A stretch of DNA of 64,000 nt from Deltaproteobacteria bacterium (GCA_029210625.1 JARGFU010000016.1:1-64000), one strand, 5' to 3'. Positions 25,193 through 35,100 are shown, numbered from the stretch's first letter. Numbers and translations: made by a program. The notes: a model not told the origin generated them from the sequence alone.

Positions 25193-26599
25193 TCAGCAGC
25201 GGGGCCCGTGGTGCAGGGTGAGCATCAGGCCGGTGCTGGTGTCGACCATCACCGCGGCGTACTCGCTGCACTCGGAGGCCGAGATGTCCAGGCGCCAGGA
25301 CCAGGTCGCGTCGCCGTTCTCGAGCACGCGATCCCTCAGCCAGCCGTGGAGGCCGACCAGGATGTTCCAGTCGCCCAGGACGTCCGGATCGTCCGGGTAG
25401 TCGCTCTGGGCCAGCTTGTCGTTCTTCACCTCGTCGAGGTCGTCGATCGACTTGTCGAGGAAGCTCACGAAGGCGCTGGGGGTGTCCATCGGATCGCGCA
25501 GCACCAGCATCTGGGGGAACTGATCCCGGGTGCGGGCCCAGCCCATCGCCTCGACGGCGTGGTCGTTCAGGGCCGCGATGGTGGCCGGATCGGTGAGGTC
25601 GAGGCAGGTGGGGACGAACCACTGGGTGAGCCGCCAGTTGGCCTCGGCCGGCCGGTTGTCGAAGGCCCGGATGGCGACGTGGTAGGCGTCCGCGGGCTCA
25701 CAGGTCCCGGGCGAGAAGCCGACCTCGCAGCTGCTGCTCGCCGGCCAGCTGCCGTAGGCGGCCATCTTCTTGAGCTGCTTCAGCGTCTCCCCGCCCACGC
25801 CCCAGGCCGCGGCGACCTCGGCCAGGTTCTGGTAGGGCCGGCCGGCGATCACGTTCCGGGCCGCCGTGGTCCAGAGGCCGCCGAAGAGGGTGAGCTGCTC
25901 GAAGGTGGAGCCGTCGGCGATCCGCAGGGCCTCGGCGGCCAGCGCCTCGTCGAAGCTCACGCCGTCGAAGGTGCCGGCCAGGGTGTCCGACTCGGCGCCG
26001 GTCTTCAGCAGGCGCCAGCGGGTGCTCCAGAAGCGCAGCTGGGTCAGGGCCCAGGCGCCGACGTAGGCCTGCTCGCCCATCCCGGCGATCGAGGTGTAGG
26101 GGGCGTTGGCCGCGAGGTTGCGGGCGGCCCGGGCGTCGAGGCCCACGGTGTCGTCGAGGTACTCGGCGCTGGAGTTGTTCACGCCCCAGATCACCAGGCC
26201 CGCCTCGAGGGCGCTGAAGTCGACGCCCTCGACGAGCTCGGCCTGCGGCAGGTCGAGGGTCCGGGCGAGGGCCAGCAGCCGGTCCAGGGCGCTCGGGCCG
26301 ACGTAGGGGACGGCGTCGAGCTCGGCCAGGGTCTCGAAGAGGTCGTCGTCCTCGCTCGGGAAGAAGCCGTCGGCGCCGGCGCGGTGGGTGAGGATGTTCT
26401 CGGCCGCCCGCCGGTCGAGCCCGGCCGCGTCGTCGAGGAGGGCGAGGTCGGTGCCCAGATCGTTGACCAGGGTGAGGATCAGCTCGGAGTCCCCGCCGGT
26501 GAGGGCCGCCTGCCCCCGGGAGAGGGTGGCCTCGGAGGTCCCGGTGCCACAGGCGGTGAGGAGCGAGGCGGCGAGGAGGGAGCTGAAGAGCTTCTTCAT
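25193..26599 (-). CDS. Lipoprotein with helix-hairpin-helix-like repeats
   Basis: 468 aa. Lipobox LLTAC in MKKLFSSLLAASLLTAC. Between ~30 and ~270 there are three ComEA-like helix-hairpin-helix units of the kind LDRRAAENILTHRAGADG / LAELDAVPYVGPSALDRLL. The C-terminal ~200 aa (with CEVGFSPGTCEPADAYHV and WSWRLDISASECSEYAAVM) have paired cysteines and no fold I recognise. HhH units usually bind DNA or proteins; in an exported lipoprotein the partner is unknown. ATG 26599 was chosen to keep the signal peptide; the frame opens 10 codons earlier. Confidence 0.8.
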   Translation of the reverse strand: MKKLFSSLLAASLLTACGTGTSEATLSRGQAALTGGDSELILTLVNDLGTDLALLDDAAGLDRRAAENILTHRAGADGFFPSEDDDLFETLAELDAVPYVGPSALDRLLALARTLDLPQAELVEGVDFSALEAGLVIWGVNNSSAEYLDDTVGLDARAARNLAANAPYTSIAGMGEQAYVGAWALTQLRFWSTRWRLLKTGAESDTLAGTFDGVSFDEALAAEALRIADGSTFEQLTLFGGLWTTAARNVIAGRPYQNLAEVAAAWGVGGETLKQLKKMAAYGSWPASSSCEVGFSPGTCEPADAYHVAIRAFDNRPAEANWRLTQWFVPTCLDLTDPATIAALNDHAVEAMGWARTRDQFPQMLVLRDPMDTPSAFVSFLDKSIDDLDEVKNDKLAQSDYPDDPDVLGDWNILVGLHGWLRDRVLENGDATWSWRLDISASECSEYAAVMVDTSTGLMLTLHHGPRC

Positions 26600-26708
26600 G
26601 GCCGGTCTCGACAGCAAGACCGGTGCCACGATCGTCCTAGTGATTTCAACTACTTGAGATTGCGGCCGTCCAGCTTCTGAGCGTCGCGACCAGTTCCTGA
26701 TCGGCGGC

Positions 26709-28046
26709 TCACCAGCGGTCGATGCGCCACTTCCCCTCGACCTTCACGAGGGTCACGTCGCGCAGGTAGGCCGAGCCCTTGTCGTCCCGCTTGCGGAAGC
26801 AGACCTTCAGCTCGCCCTTGTCGGCGAGCAGGCGGGCGTTCGCCTCGACGTCGTCGATGGCGAGCACGAAGAAGGGGCAGGCGTCGTGGCGGTAGCCGCT
26901 CTGCTCGGCCTTGCCGATCCCCTCGAAGGTGTAGGTCAGCGAGCGCTCCTTGCCGTCCTTGGTCGGGGCGAAGAGGGCCGCGAAGTCCGCCTCGGTCCCG
27001 CCGCGCGCGGTCTCCAGGGCCCGCTCCATCAGCTTCGAGCCGAAGGCGTAGACCCGCCGGTACTCCTTCACCTCGGCGCTGTCCTCGGCGACGACCACCT
27101 TCGCCGGCTTCACCTCGAAGGAGAGCTTGGTGGGCAGGGTGCCGGTGTTCAGCTTCACCTTCTCGAGGCCCATGGCGTAGTCCGACTCGACGATCTCGAG
27201 CTGATCGGCGAAGGCCCGGGCCTCGTGGAAGCGCTTGCGGGCGTCGAGGGCCTCGGCCTCGGTGTCGGCGCCGCGCAGCAACGAGATGATCCGCGGCCCC
27301 ATGAAGGCCACCGACTGCTTGATGCAGGAGATCTTCTCGTCGTAGCGCGGCTGGTGCGGGGTGAGGATCACGTCGCGCAGCAGCTTCTCGCGGGTCTCGG
27401 GGTGCTTCGGATCGTAGCGCTCCTTCTCGAGGGCCACCCGGTACTCGTCGTAGGCCTTGCAGAAGTCCCGCCGGGTCATCGGCTCGTAGTCGGGCCGGGC
27501 CTCGTCGCGGTTGCGGAAGGCGGCGATCTCGGAGGCCCGGGCGGCGCGGAAGGTGCGGCCGAGGAGCTTGTCGGTCAGCGGGCCGAGGGCGTCGACGGCG
27601 TCCTCCATCTTGGTCAGCTTCAGGGAGGCCCGGCCCGCCAGCTCCGACTTCTGGGTGTCGATCAGCTTGAGGGTCAGCATGTTCACGCTGCCGAGCTTCC
27701 CGATCCGGCCGGAGATCAGGTAGCGCGCCTCGAGGGCCCCGCCGATCTCGGCCAGGCAGGAGGCGTCGGTGCAGCCGAGCAGCTGCTTCTGCGCCTCGAT
27801 CGAGAGCATCTGCTGGATGTCGGAGGGCCCGAGGGCGGTGATCCCGTGCCGGTTGAAGAGCACGTCGAGGAGGACATCGGTGACCAGCTCGGCCGCGGCC
27901 TCGTCCACGCCGCTGACCTGGATCCGCGGCACCACCACCCGGGCGGCCTCCTCCTCCTCGGCGAGCGCGGCAAACCCTTGAAATCCCGAGGCCAGCAGCA
28001 GGGCTGCCGCCATCACCGATCGCCCGCGTCCGAGGGCCTTCCGCAT
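26709..28046 (-). CDS. Exported protein with TolB-N/CsgG-like N-terminal domain
   Basis: 445 aa. Signal peptide (~1-30, ending FAALA). Residues ~35-175 resemble the TolB-N/CsgG-like fold common in myxobacterial exported proteins: VVVPRIQVSGVDEAAAELV, QLLGCTDASCLAEIGGALEA with the paired Cys, YLISGRIGKLG and LTLKLIDTQKSE. The C-terminal part (~180-445) is not recognised, though it has a compact beta-rich end (LTYTFEGIGKAEQSGYRHDA). ATG 28046 is preceded by an excellent AAGGAGGA. It is divergent from the EF-G gene across 164 bp. Likely a periplasmic or outer-membrane assembly or sensing protein. Confidence 0.75.
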   Translation of the reverse strand: MRKALGRGRSVMAAALLLASGFQGFAALAEEEEAARVVVPRIQVSGVDEAAAELVTDVLLDVLFNRHGITALGPSDIQQMLSIEAQKQLLGCTDASCLAEIGGALEARYLISGRIGKLGSVNMLTLKLIDTQKSELAGRASLKLTKMEDAVDALGPLTDKLLGRTFRAARASEIAAFRNRDEARPDYEPMTRRDFCKAYDEYRVALEKERYDPKHPETREKLLRDVILTPHQPRYDEKISCIKQSVAFMGPRIISLLRGADTEAEALDARKRFHEARAFADQLEIVESDYAMGLEKVKLNTGTLPTKLSFEVKPAKVVVAEDSAEVKEYRRVYAFGSKLMERALETARGGTEADFAALFAPTKDGKERSLTYTFEGIGKAEQSGYRHDACPFFVLAIDDVEANARLLADKGELKVCFRKRDDKGSAYLRDVTLVKVEGKWRIDRW

Positions 28047-28210
28047 GCTCCGTCCTCCTTGTCGCTCCCTGCGCACTTCCATAGAATGCCCGCTTCGCTC
28101 CGGCGGCCAAAAAAGCATACCCCCCGAACCTCCAAAAGACATCCAAGTCACCGGACGCGCTCCCTTTTCACACACGTTCACTGCCATTCGCAGCGGGGAA
28201 GAGACGAACC

Positions 28211-30301
28211 ATGGCTCACGCGAAGTCCTACACGACCGAGAACATCCGCAACCTTGCCGTCATCGGGCACGGCGGCTCCGGTAAGACCGGGCTGATCGAT
28301 GCCCTGGCCTTCACCTCCGGGTCCTCCAAGCGGCACGGCAAGGTCTCCGAGGGCGTGGCCCTCACCTGGTTCCGCCAGGAGGAGAAGGAGCGGGAGACCT
28401 CGCTCTACTGCACCCCGGCCCACGCCGAGTGGGAGGGGAAGAAGATCAACCTCCTCGACACCCCGGGGTACCTCGACTTCTTCGGTGAGACGGTCGCCGG
28501 CATCCGCGTGGCCGACTGCGGCCTGATCGCCGTCGGCGCCAGCCACGGCGTCGAGGTGGGCACCGAGCTGGTCTGGAGCCACTGCGCCGCCCGCGGGATC
28601 ACCAGCGTCTTCGTCGTCACGATGATGGACAAGGAGAACGCCAACTTCGAGTCGGCCCTCTCCTCCATCCAGACCTCCCTCACCGAGAAGGCCGTGGCCG
28701 TGCAGCTGCCCATCGGCGCCGGGGAGACCTTCAAGGGCGTCGTCGACCTGCTCTCGGGCAAGGCCCACCTCTACAAGGCCGGCACCGTGAACGGCGAGTA
28801 CGACGAGTCCGACGTGCCGGGCGACATCGCCGACGCCGTGGAGGAGGCCCGCACCAACCTCCTCGAGACCATCGCCACCGCCGACGAGGCGCTGATGGAC
28901 CGCTACCTCGAGGGTGAGGAGATCTCCAACGAGGAGCTCTTGGCCGCCTTCCGCAAGATGGTCGTGGGCAAGGAGCTCTACCCGGTCTTCTGCGTGGCCG
29001 CCGAGTCCACCTGGGGCTGCCGTGAGCTGCTCACCGGCATCAACGCCCTGGCGCCGAACCCGGCCGAGGTCGAGAGCGAGGTCGCCAAGAAGGGCGACGA
29101 GGACGTCGCGCTGAAGATCGACGACGGCGAGCCCCTCGCCGCCCTCGTCTTCAAGACCACCTCCGAGTCCCACGCCGGCGAGCTCTCCCTCTTCAAGATC
29201 GTCGCCGGCATGGTGGAGAACGGCACCGAGGTCGTGAACTCCAACGGCGGCAACGAGAAGCTGGCCCACCTCTCCATCCCCCAGGGCAAGGAGCGCTTCG
29301 AGGTCGACGAGCTGCACTCCGGCGACATCGGCGTGGTGGCTCGCCTCAAGAGCACCCACACCGGCAACAGCCTCTGTGACAAGAAGCGGGTCGTGAAGGT
29401 CGCCCCGCCGGCCTTCCCCAAGCCCATGGCCCGGATGGCCATCCACGCCGAGTCCCGCAACGACGAGGACAAGATCGGCCCCGGGCTGGCGAAGCTCCAC
29501 GAGGAGGATCCCTGCTTCACCCACGAGTACGACGGTGAGTCCGCCGAGACGGTCATCTCGGGCCTCGGTGAGCTGCACCTCGACGTGACCCTCGGCAAGC
29601 TCAAGGAGCGCTTCGGCGTCGCCGTGGTGACCTCCGCGCCGAAGGTCCACTACCGCGAGACCATCCGCAAGGAGGCCAAGGCTCAGGGCCGCCACAAGAA
29701 GCAGTCGGGCGGCCGCGGTCAGTTCGGTGACTGCCACATCGTGATGCGGCCCACCCCCCGCAACGCCGGCTACAAGTTCAACGACAAGATCGTCGGCGGC
29801 TCCATCCCGGGCAAGTTCATCCCCGCGGTGGACAAGGGCATCCAGGAGGCCTCGGCGCGCGGCGCGCTCGCCGGCTTCCCGATGGTCGACTTCGAGGTCG
29901 ATCTCGTCGATGGCTCCTACCACGCCGTCGACTCCTCCGAGCAGGCCTTCAAGGTCGCCGGCTCCCTGGGCTTCAAGAAGGCCGCCCAGGCCGCCGCGCC
30001 CGTGCTCCTCGAGCCGGTCATCAAGGTGACCGTGACCGTGCCCTCCACCTGCACCGGCGACGTGATGGGCGACATCACGCAGCGGCGCGGCAAGGTGCTC
30101 GGCATGGACGCCCAGGGCGACAAGACCGTCATCGAGGCGGTCGTCCCCGAGGCCGAGCTCTACCGCTACTCCACCACGCTCCGCTCGATGAGCCAGGGCC
30201 GCGGCCACCACACCCGCGAGCTCCTCGGCCTCGAGGAGGTCCCGGCCAACATCGCCGAGAAGCTCATCGCCGAGCGCGAGAAGGAGAAGGAAGAGGAGTG
30301 A
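28211..30301 (+). CDS. fusA: EF-G paralogue of the FusA2/EF-G2 type
   Basis: 696 aa, full EF-G length with GTPase domain (~1-270), domain II, III, IV and V. G1 is GHGGSGKT rather than the AHIDAGKT of translocase EF-G; G3 is DTPGYLDF, with Tyr in place of the catalytic His; G4 is TMMDKEN. Domain IV carries KKQSGGRGQFGDC and GFPMVDFEVDLVDGSYHAVD; domain V has RRGKVLGMD. These traits fit the EF-G2 (FusA2) group, whose translocation role is doubtful or accessory. It ends in the acidic/basic tail AEREKEKEEE. A canonical fusA is expected elsewhere. It stands alone on its strand after a divergent promoter region. Confidence 0.9.
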   Translation: MAHAKSYTTENIRNLAVIGHGGSGKTGLIDALAFTSGSSKRHGKVSEGVALTWFRQEEKERETSLYCTPAHAEWEGKKINLLDTPGYLDFFGETVAGIRVADCGLIAVGASHGVEVGTELVWSHCAARGITSVFVVTMMDKENANFESALSSIQTSLTEKAVAVQLPIGAGETFKGVVDLLSGKAHLYKAGTVNGEYDESDVPGDIADAVEEARTNLLETIATADEALMDRYLEGEEISNEELLAAFRKMVVGKELYPVFCVAAESTWGCRELLTGINALAPNPAEVESEVAKKGDEDVALKIDDGEPLAALVFKTTSESHAGELSLFKIVAGMVENGTEVVNSNGGNEKLAHLSIPQGKERFEVDELHSGDIGVVARLKSTHTGNSLCDKKRVVKVAPPAFPKPMARMAIHAESRNDEDKIGPGLAKLHEEDPCFTHEYDGESAETVISGLGELHLDVTLGKLKERFGVAVVTSAPKVHYRETIRKEAKAQGRHKKQSGGRGQFGDCHIVMRPTPRNAGYKFNDKIVGGSIPGKFIPAVDKGIQEASARGALAGFPMVDFEVDLVDGSYHAVDSSEQAFKVAGSLGFKKAAQAAAPVLLEPVIKVTVTVPSTCTGDVMGDITQRRGKVLGMDAQGDKTVIEAVVPEAELYRYSTTLRSMSQGRGHHTRELLGLEEVPANIAEKLIAEREKEKEEE

Positions 30302-30367
30302 TCGCCGCCGGCGATCACCATCACACCGGCCGGCCCGGGGGCGAGACTCTCGCCCACCGGGCCCGCT
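30298..30367 (+). terminator. Paired hairpins after EF-G2
   Basis: GTGATCGCC-GCC-GGCGATCAC (30298-30318) overlaps the EF-G2 stop codon, and a second hairpin of GGCCCGG...CCGGGCC with an inner GGCGAGA/TCTCGCC helix follows to 30367. There is no T-run, so termination may be Rho-assisted or the hairpins may be protective only. Confidence 0.4.
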
Positions 30368-30387
30368 AGGCAGGGGCAGGTGAGCGT

Positions 30388-32094
30388 GTGAGCGAGGGTC
30401 GGGGGGCATTGATCGTCCAGTCGGACGGCTCGCTGCTGCTCGACGTCCACGATCCCGATCACGAGGCCGCCCGCGCGGCCCTGGCGCCCTTCGCTCACCT
30501 CGAGAAGGCGCCCGAGCACCTCCACACCTACCGGATCACCCCGGTCTCCCTCTGGAACGCGGCCGCCGCCGGCTTCGGGGTGGAGGAGGTCCGCGCCGCC
30601 CTCGAGGACCACGCCCGCTACGGCGTGCCCGAGGTCGTCCTCGCCGAGGTCGAGAGCCAGATCGGCCGCTGGGGCAAGCTGGTCCTCACCCGGCACGAGG
30701 ACGGGGAGCGCTTCGTCCTCACCCTCGAGGACGATCTTCTGCGCCTCGCGATCGAGAAGTACGCGGTGGTGGCCGAGCTCCTCGAGCCCCAGGACGACGG
30801 CACCTACCTCCTCCCGCAGGCGGGGCGCGGGCCCCTGAAGCAGGCCCTGGCGAAGCTCGGCTACCCGGTGGTGGATCGCGCCGGCTACACCGACGGCGAG
30901 CCCCTCCCCCTCGCGCTGCGCGAGCTGCACCAGGGCACCGACGCGCCCTTCGCCCTGCGCGACTACCAGCAGGACGCGGCCGAGGCCTTCCTGGAGGGCG
31001 CCGGCCGCGGCAGGGGCAGGGAGGGGATCGGCGGCGGCCACGGGGTCGTCGTCCTCCCCTGCGGCGCGGGCAAGACCGTGGTGGGCATCGGCGTGCTCTC
31101 CCGCCTGCGGATGCAGACCCTGGTGCTGGCCACCGGCACCACCGCGGTGCGGCAGTGGATCTCCGAGATCCTCGACAAGACCGACCTGACCCCCGAGCAG
31201 GTCGGGGAGTACAGCGGCGAGAAGAAGGAGATCCGGCCGGTGACGGTGGCGACCTACCAGATCGCCACCCGCAAGAAGCACCGCGAGCTCTTCGAGCGCT
31301 CGTCCTGGGGGCTGGTGATCTACGACGAGGTGCACCTCCTGCCGGCGCCCCTCTTCCGCACCACCGCCGACCTCCAGGCCCGGCGCCGCCTGGGCCTGAC
31401 CGCCACCCTCGTGCGCGAGGACGGCCGGGAGGCCGAGGTCTTCGGCCTGATCGGGCCGAAGCGCTACGAGCTGCCCTGGCGGAGCCTCGAGGCCGACGGC
31501 TGGGTGGCCACCGCCACCTGCACCGAGGTGCGGGTCGATCCCACTAAGGAACTCCTGGCGAGGACCCTGGTGGCCGAGGGGCAGGACCGCTACCGCCTCG
31601 CCGCCGAGTACGAGGGCAAGGACCGGGTGGTCGAGGCCCTCCTCGCCGAGAACCCCGGGGAGCGGGTGCTGGTCATCGGCCAGTACCTCGATCAGCTCCA
31701 GCGGCTGGCCAGCCGCCTCTCGGTGCCGCTGATCACCGGCGCCACCCCGCAGGACGAGCGCGACGTCCTCTTCGAGAGCTTCCGCGCGGGCGAGACCCCG
31801 GTGCTGGTCGTCTCCCGGGTCGCCAACTTCTCCGTCGACCTCCCGGACGCGTCGGTCCTCCTCCAGGTCAGCGGCCTCTTCGGCTCGCGCCAGGAGGAGG
31901 CGCAGCGCCTCGGCCGCATCCTGCGGCCCAAGTCCGACGGCCGCCCGGCGCGCTTCTACTCGGTGGTCACCGCCGACACGCCCGATCAGGACTTCGCGCT
32001 GCGCCGCCAGCGCTTCCTCACCGAGCAGGGCTACCACTACGAGATCGAGCGCTGGGAGGCGCCCGGCACCACCGCGAGGAGAGTGGCCGGATGA
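30388..32094 (+). CDS. XPB/Rad25-family DNA helicase
   Basis: 568 aa. The N-terminal ~190 residues match the helicase-preceding DRD-type region of bacterial XPB (ALIVQSDGSLLLDVHDP, ILVTLEDD-like core). SF2 motifs: ALRDYQQDAAEAF (Q-like), PCGAGKT (Walker A, ~225), YDEVH (DEVH box), LTATLVREDG (motif III), and QRLGRILRPK (motif VI). 3'-5' DNA unwinding, probably in DNA repair as for mycobacterial XPB. GTG start at 30388 behind GGGCAGGTGA. The downstream gene overlaps by ATGA and supplies a helicase-associated partner. Confidence 0.9.
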   Translation: MSEGRGALIVQSDGSLLLDVHDPDHEAARAALAPFAHLEKAPEHLHTYRITPVSLWNAAAAGFGVEEVRAALEDHARYGVPEVVLAEVESQIGRWGKLVLTRHEDGERFVLTLEDDLLRLAIEKYAVVAELLEPQDDGTYLLPQAGRGPLKQALAKLGYPVVDRAGYTDGEPLPLALRELHQGTDAPFALRDYQQDAAEAFLEGAGRGRGREGIGGGHGVVVLPCGAGKTVVGIGVLSRLRMQTLVLATGTTAVRQWISEILDKTDLTPEQVGEYSGEKKEIRPVTVATYQIATRKKHRELFERSSWGLVIYDEVHLLPAPLFRTTADLQARRRLGLTATLVREDGREAEVFGLIGPKRYELPWRSLEADGWVATATCTEVRVDPTKELLARTLVAEGQDRYRLAAEYEGKDRVVEALLAENPGERVLVIGQYLDQLQRLASRLSVPLITGATPQDERDVLFESFRAGETPVLVVSRVANFSVDLPDASVLLQVSGLFGSRQEEAQRLGRILRPKSDGRPARFYSVVTADTPDQDFALRRQRFLTEQGYHYEIERWEAPGTTARRVAG

Positions 32095-33626
32095 TCGCGG
32101 GCTGGTCCGACGGCGCCCTCCGCTCGCGGGGAGTCGAGTCTCCCGCCGCACACATCGGCAAGCTCCCGCCCGCCCGCCGCCGCCGCCTGGCCGAGCGGGT
32201 GGGCTCGGCCCACACCGACGCGACGAGCCTCTCCGAGGCGCTCTCCCGGCCCGAGTCCGCCCGCGCCCTCCTGCCCCTGCTGGGGCCGGCGGCGCTGCGC
32301 GCGGCCTCCCTCTTCGTGGAGGCCCTCGAGCCGATCCCGACGGACGTGGTGCTGGCCGAGGCCGAGCGCCGGGGCCAGGCCGACGACCTCGCCTTGGGGC
32401 TCGAGGCGCTGGAGAGCGAGGGGCTGCTCCTGCGCACCTCCTGGTCGGGGGGCGCGGAGGTGATGATGCTCACCCCGCCCCTCTCCCGCACCCTCCATCC
32501 CTACCTCTGGATGCTCGAGCACTGCCGCCCGCCGAGCAGCCTCGCGGTGACCTCGCCGGCCCGCCGCGCCTCGGTGCGGCTCCAGAGCCTGCGCGAGCTG
32601 ACCCTCGCCCTGGCGGCCACCGCGGTGGACGCGCCCCGCATCCCCAAGGAGGGCGGGGTCCACGGCGCCGACGTGGCGCGCATCGCCGAGGAGCGCTTCC
32701 CGGCGGGCACCGACGCGAAGCAGCTCGCCGCGCAGGTGGCGCAGCTCCTGGCGATGGGGCTGATCGCCGGGCAGGGCGGACGGGCCCGCGTGCTCTGGCC
32801 GCGGGTCGACGCCTTCTTCGAGCTCTCCGCCGGCGCCCGCCTCCCCCTCCTCCTCGCGACCGATCTCGAGCCCGCGGAGGCCGAGACCTTCGAGGCGGTC
32901 CCCGGCCTGGCCGAGCGGCGGGAGGTGCGGACCCTGCTGGCGGCCGCCCTGGCGCGCCTGCCCGCCGGCACCTGGGTGCGGGGCGACGCCCTGGAGGCCG
33001 CCGTCCGCCTGCGCCTCCCCGCCACCGACGCCGCCACCCCCTACCGGGAGGGCGCCGCGACCCTCGAGCGCACCGCCGCGATCGTGCGGCAGGAGCTCGC
33101 CACGATCGCCGACTGCCTGGAGGGCTTCGGCAGGGAGGGGCAGAGCCCCACCCACTGGCGCCTGCCCCGGGGGGAGGAGGGCGAGCCCGACGCCCTCTGG
33201 ATCGTGCAGCCCACCCACGAGATCTTCGTCCCGCCCGAGGTGCCCCCGGTGGCGCTCGCCTCGCTCTCGGCCCTGGCCACCCTGCAGCGCGCCGACGTGA
33301 TGGCGACCTTCCGGGTCGAGCCGGGCTCCATCGCCCGGGCCCACGAGGCCGGCCTCGACGCCGACGAGATCCTCGATCGCATCGCCCTGGGCGCCGAGCA
33401 CGATCCGCCGGACACGCTGGCGGTGCAGATCGAGGACTGGCTCACCCGCGCCGAGCGCGAGGGGGTCGACGAGGAGCGGGAGAGCTCGCGGCAGCGGGAG
33501 GTGCCGGCGCACCTGCAGCGCCTGCCGCCGGCGATCCCCGAGGAGCCGGCGCTGGCCTACCCGCCGAAGGTCCAGGCGCTGCGCGATCAGCTCCTCGCGC
33601 GGCTGCGGCCCGAAGACGAAGCTTGA
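32091..33626 (+). CDS. XPB-associated protein with Helicase_C_3-like domain
   Basis: 511 aa. The first ~340 residues are Leu/Ala-rich helices with winged-helix-like stretches (GPAALRAASLFVEALEPI, ARLPAGTWVRGDALEAAVRL). The part at ~365-450 begins IVQPTHEIFVPPEVPP, characteristic of the XPB/Ssl2-like helicase-conserved C-terminal domain (Helicase_C_3). It lacks Walker motifs. In actinobacteria a gene of this type sits next to the XPB helicase. Here the ATGA overlap indicates coupled translation and a likely protein complex. Confidence 0.8.
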   Translation: MIAGWSDGALRSRGVESPAAHIGKLPPARRRRLAERVGSAHTDATSLSEALSRPESARALLPLLGPAALRAASLFVEALEPIPTDVVLAEAERRGQADDLALGLEALESEGLLLRTSWSGGAEVMMLTPPLSRTLHPYLWMLEHCRPPSSLAVTSPARRASVRLQSLRELTLALAATAVDAPRIPKEGGVHGADVARIAEERFPAGTDAKQLAAQVAQLLAMGLIAGQGGRARVLWPRVDAFFELSAGARLPLLLATDLEPAEAETFEAVPGLAERREVRTLLAAALARLPAGTWVRGDALEAAVRLRLPATDAATPYREGAATLERTAAIVRQELATIADCLEGFGREGQSPTHWRLPRGEEGEPDALWIVQPTHEIFVPPEVPPVALASLSALATLQRADVMATFRVEPGSIARAHEAGLDADEILDRIALGAEHDPPDTLAVQIEDWLTRAEREGVDEERESSRQREVPAHLQRLPPAIPEEPALAYPPKVQALRDQLLARLRPEDEA

Positions 33627-33665
33627 TCTCCGGCGAGCGCCGCCGGTGCTATCCTCGGTGACGCC

Positions 33666-35100
33666 ATGCTCCGCTCCCTCTGCCTCGGCCTCCTCCTCTC
33701 GCTCGTCGCGAGCGGTTGCGGGCGGGACCTCTCGATGCCGGCGCCGCCCGAGGAGAGCGGGCCCACCGAGCTCGGAGCGCTGGCCGGACACTACCGGATG
33801 ACCGTGCCCGAGACGGTGCGGGTGGGGGGCCGGGTGATCGGCACCGCGATCCCGGTCAGCGGGATCGGGATCATCCAGCACCTCGCCCTGCCCGGGCGGC
33901 TGGCCGAGGAGGTCGGCGGCGACCCCCTCGTGATGGGCCTGGTCCCCCCGGGGGGGCTCGACCTCTCGAACGGCCTCGAGCTCTCCGACGGCGGGACGAC
34001 CTACGGCTTCGGCTTCGTCGACGGGGAGGCGCTCGTCGGGGGGAAGGTGCTGAGCGCCAACCCGACGGTCCTGGGAGACTTCTCCCTCCAGCCCATGCCC
34101 GGCGCGGGGCTGGCGACGGTCCTCCTCGAGGGCTGCCCCGGGCTCTCCTCCTTCGGCCCCGATCGGCCCCTCTACCTCGAGCGCAGCTGCCGCTTCGCCC
34201 CCTCTCGCTCGGGGGTCTACGCCGGCTGCGCCGCGGGCTGCGAGGAGGGCTGCGATCCCGACGCGGGTCCGCCCACCCACTTCGTCGCCGCCGGCTTCAC
34301 GCCGATGGCGGGGCAGCCCCTCGACTTCGTGGTGGCCACCTCCTACTGGAAGGACGAGGGCGCCCGGCCCTGGGTGCCGAACCTGGTCGCCGGGGTCTAC
34401 GATCGCTTCGAGGCCCGGGGGGTCGCCCTGGCCGTCGACGTCTCCCAGCCCCTCCCGGCGCCCGGGCTCTTCTCGCTGCAGCAGAGCGGGGGCTTCCTCG
34501 ATCTGGCTTTTCGTCAGGGTGCGCACGTCAGCCCGGCCAGCCCCGATCCCTTCGTGATCCCCACCGACATGAGCGACGTCGGCGGCTACCAGATGGCCAC
34601 GGGCTGCGAGACCAGCGCCAGGATCCGGCGGGCCCAGGGGGGGGCTCGAGGAGTCCTGCGAGCCCGTCGTCGATCCGATCTACGTGGTGGTCCAGGCCCA
34701 GATGAGCGGGAACGTCCTGCTGGTCATGGTCTTCGTCCCGGGCATCGGCGTCCTGCCCAACGCGGCGATCCCGGCCAGCCTCCTCTCGCTGCTGCGCCTC
34801 GCGGGCCTGCGCCCGGAGGGCGTGCCGACCATGAGTGACGTCCTGCGGGTGAGCGCCCGCGCCGCGCCTTCCGGACGGGAGCTCTCCCGCAACCTGCTCT
34901 GCCCCACCGCGACCGCCTGCTTCACCGGGGTGCCGGGCGTGAACGGCGTCGAGGTGACGGCCACCGTCCGCATCACCGGCACCTGGAGCGTCTGCCCGGA
35001 CTGGCCCGAGGAGCCGACCTGCGACGACACCCTGCGCGTCCCGGTGGCCGTCGATGTGCCCCTCGCCCAGGCCCTGCCCTTCTGCGTCAGCCCTTCCTGA
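33666..35100 (+). pseudogene. Lipoprotein gene with a +1 frameshift in a G8 tract
   Basis: The 5' part encodes a lipoprotein (MLRSLCLGLLLSLVASGC, Cys 18) with a beta-rich body and a Cys cluster (YAGCAAGCEEGCDPDAG). At 34637-34644 eight Gs move the frame: the read frame runs into basic, Pro/Arg-rich shadow sequence and stops at 34838. The other frame continues sensibly with LEESCEPVVDPIYVVVQAQM through VCPDWPEEPTC to TGA at 35100. Seven Gs would give one ~478-aa protein. Could be a real mutation, slippage-based switching or an assembly error. Function unknown; the Cys pairs suggest an extracytoplasmic place. Confidence 0.75.

Noticed and set aside
28178-30409. Minus-strand frame of 743 codons opposite EF-G2
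   Set aside because: EF-G2 is full length with all motifs on the plus strand; the antisense product is Leu/Asp/Gly/His-rich without features.
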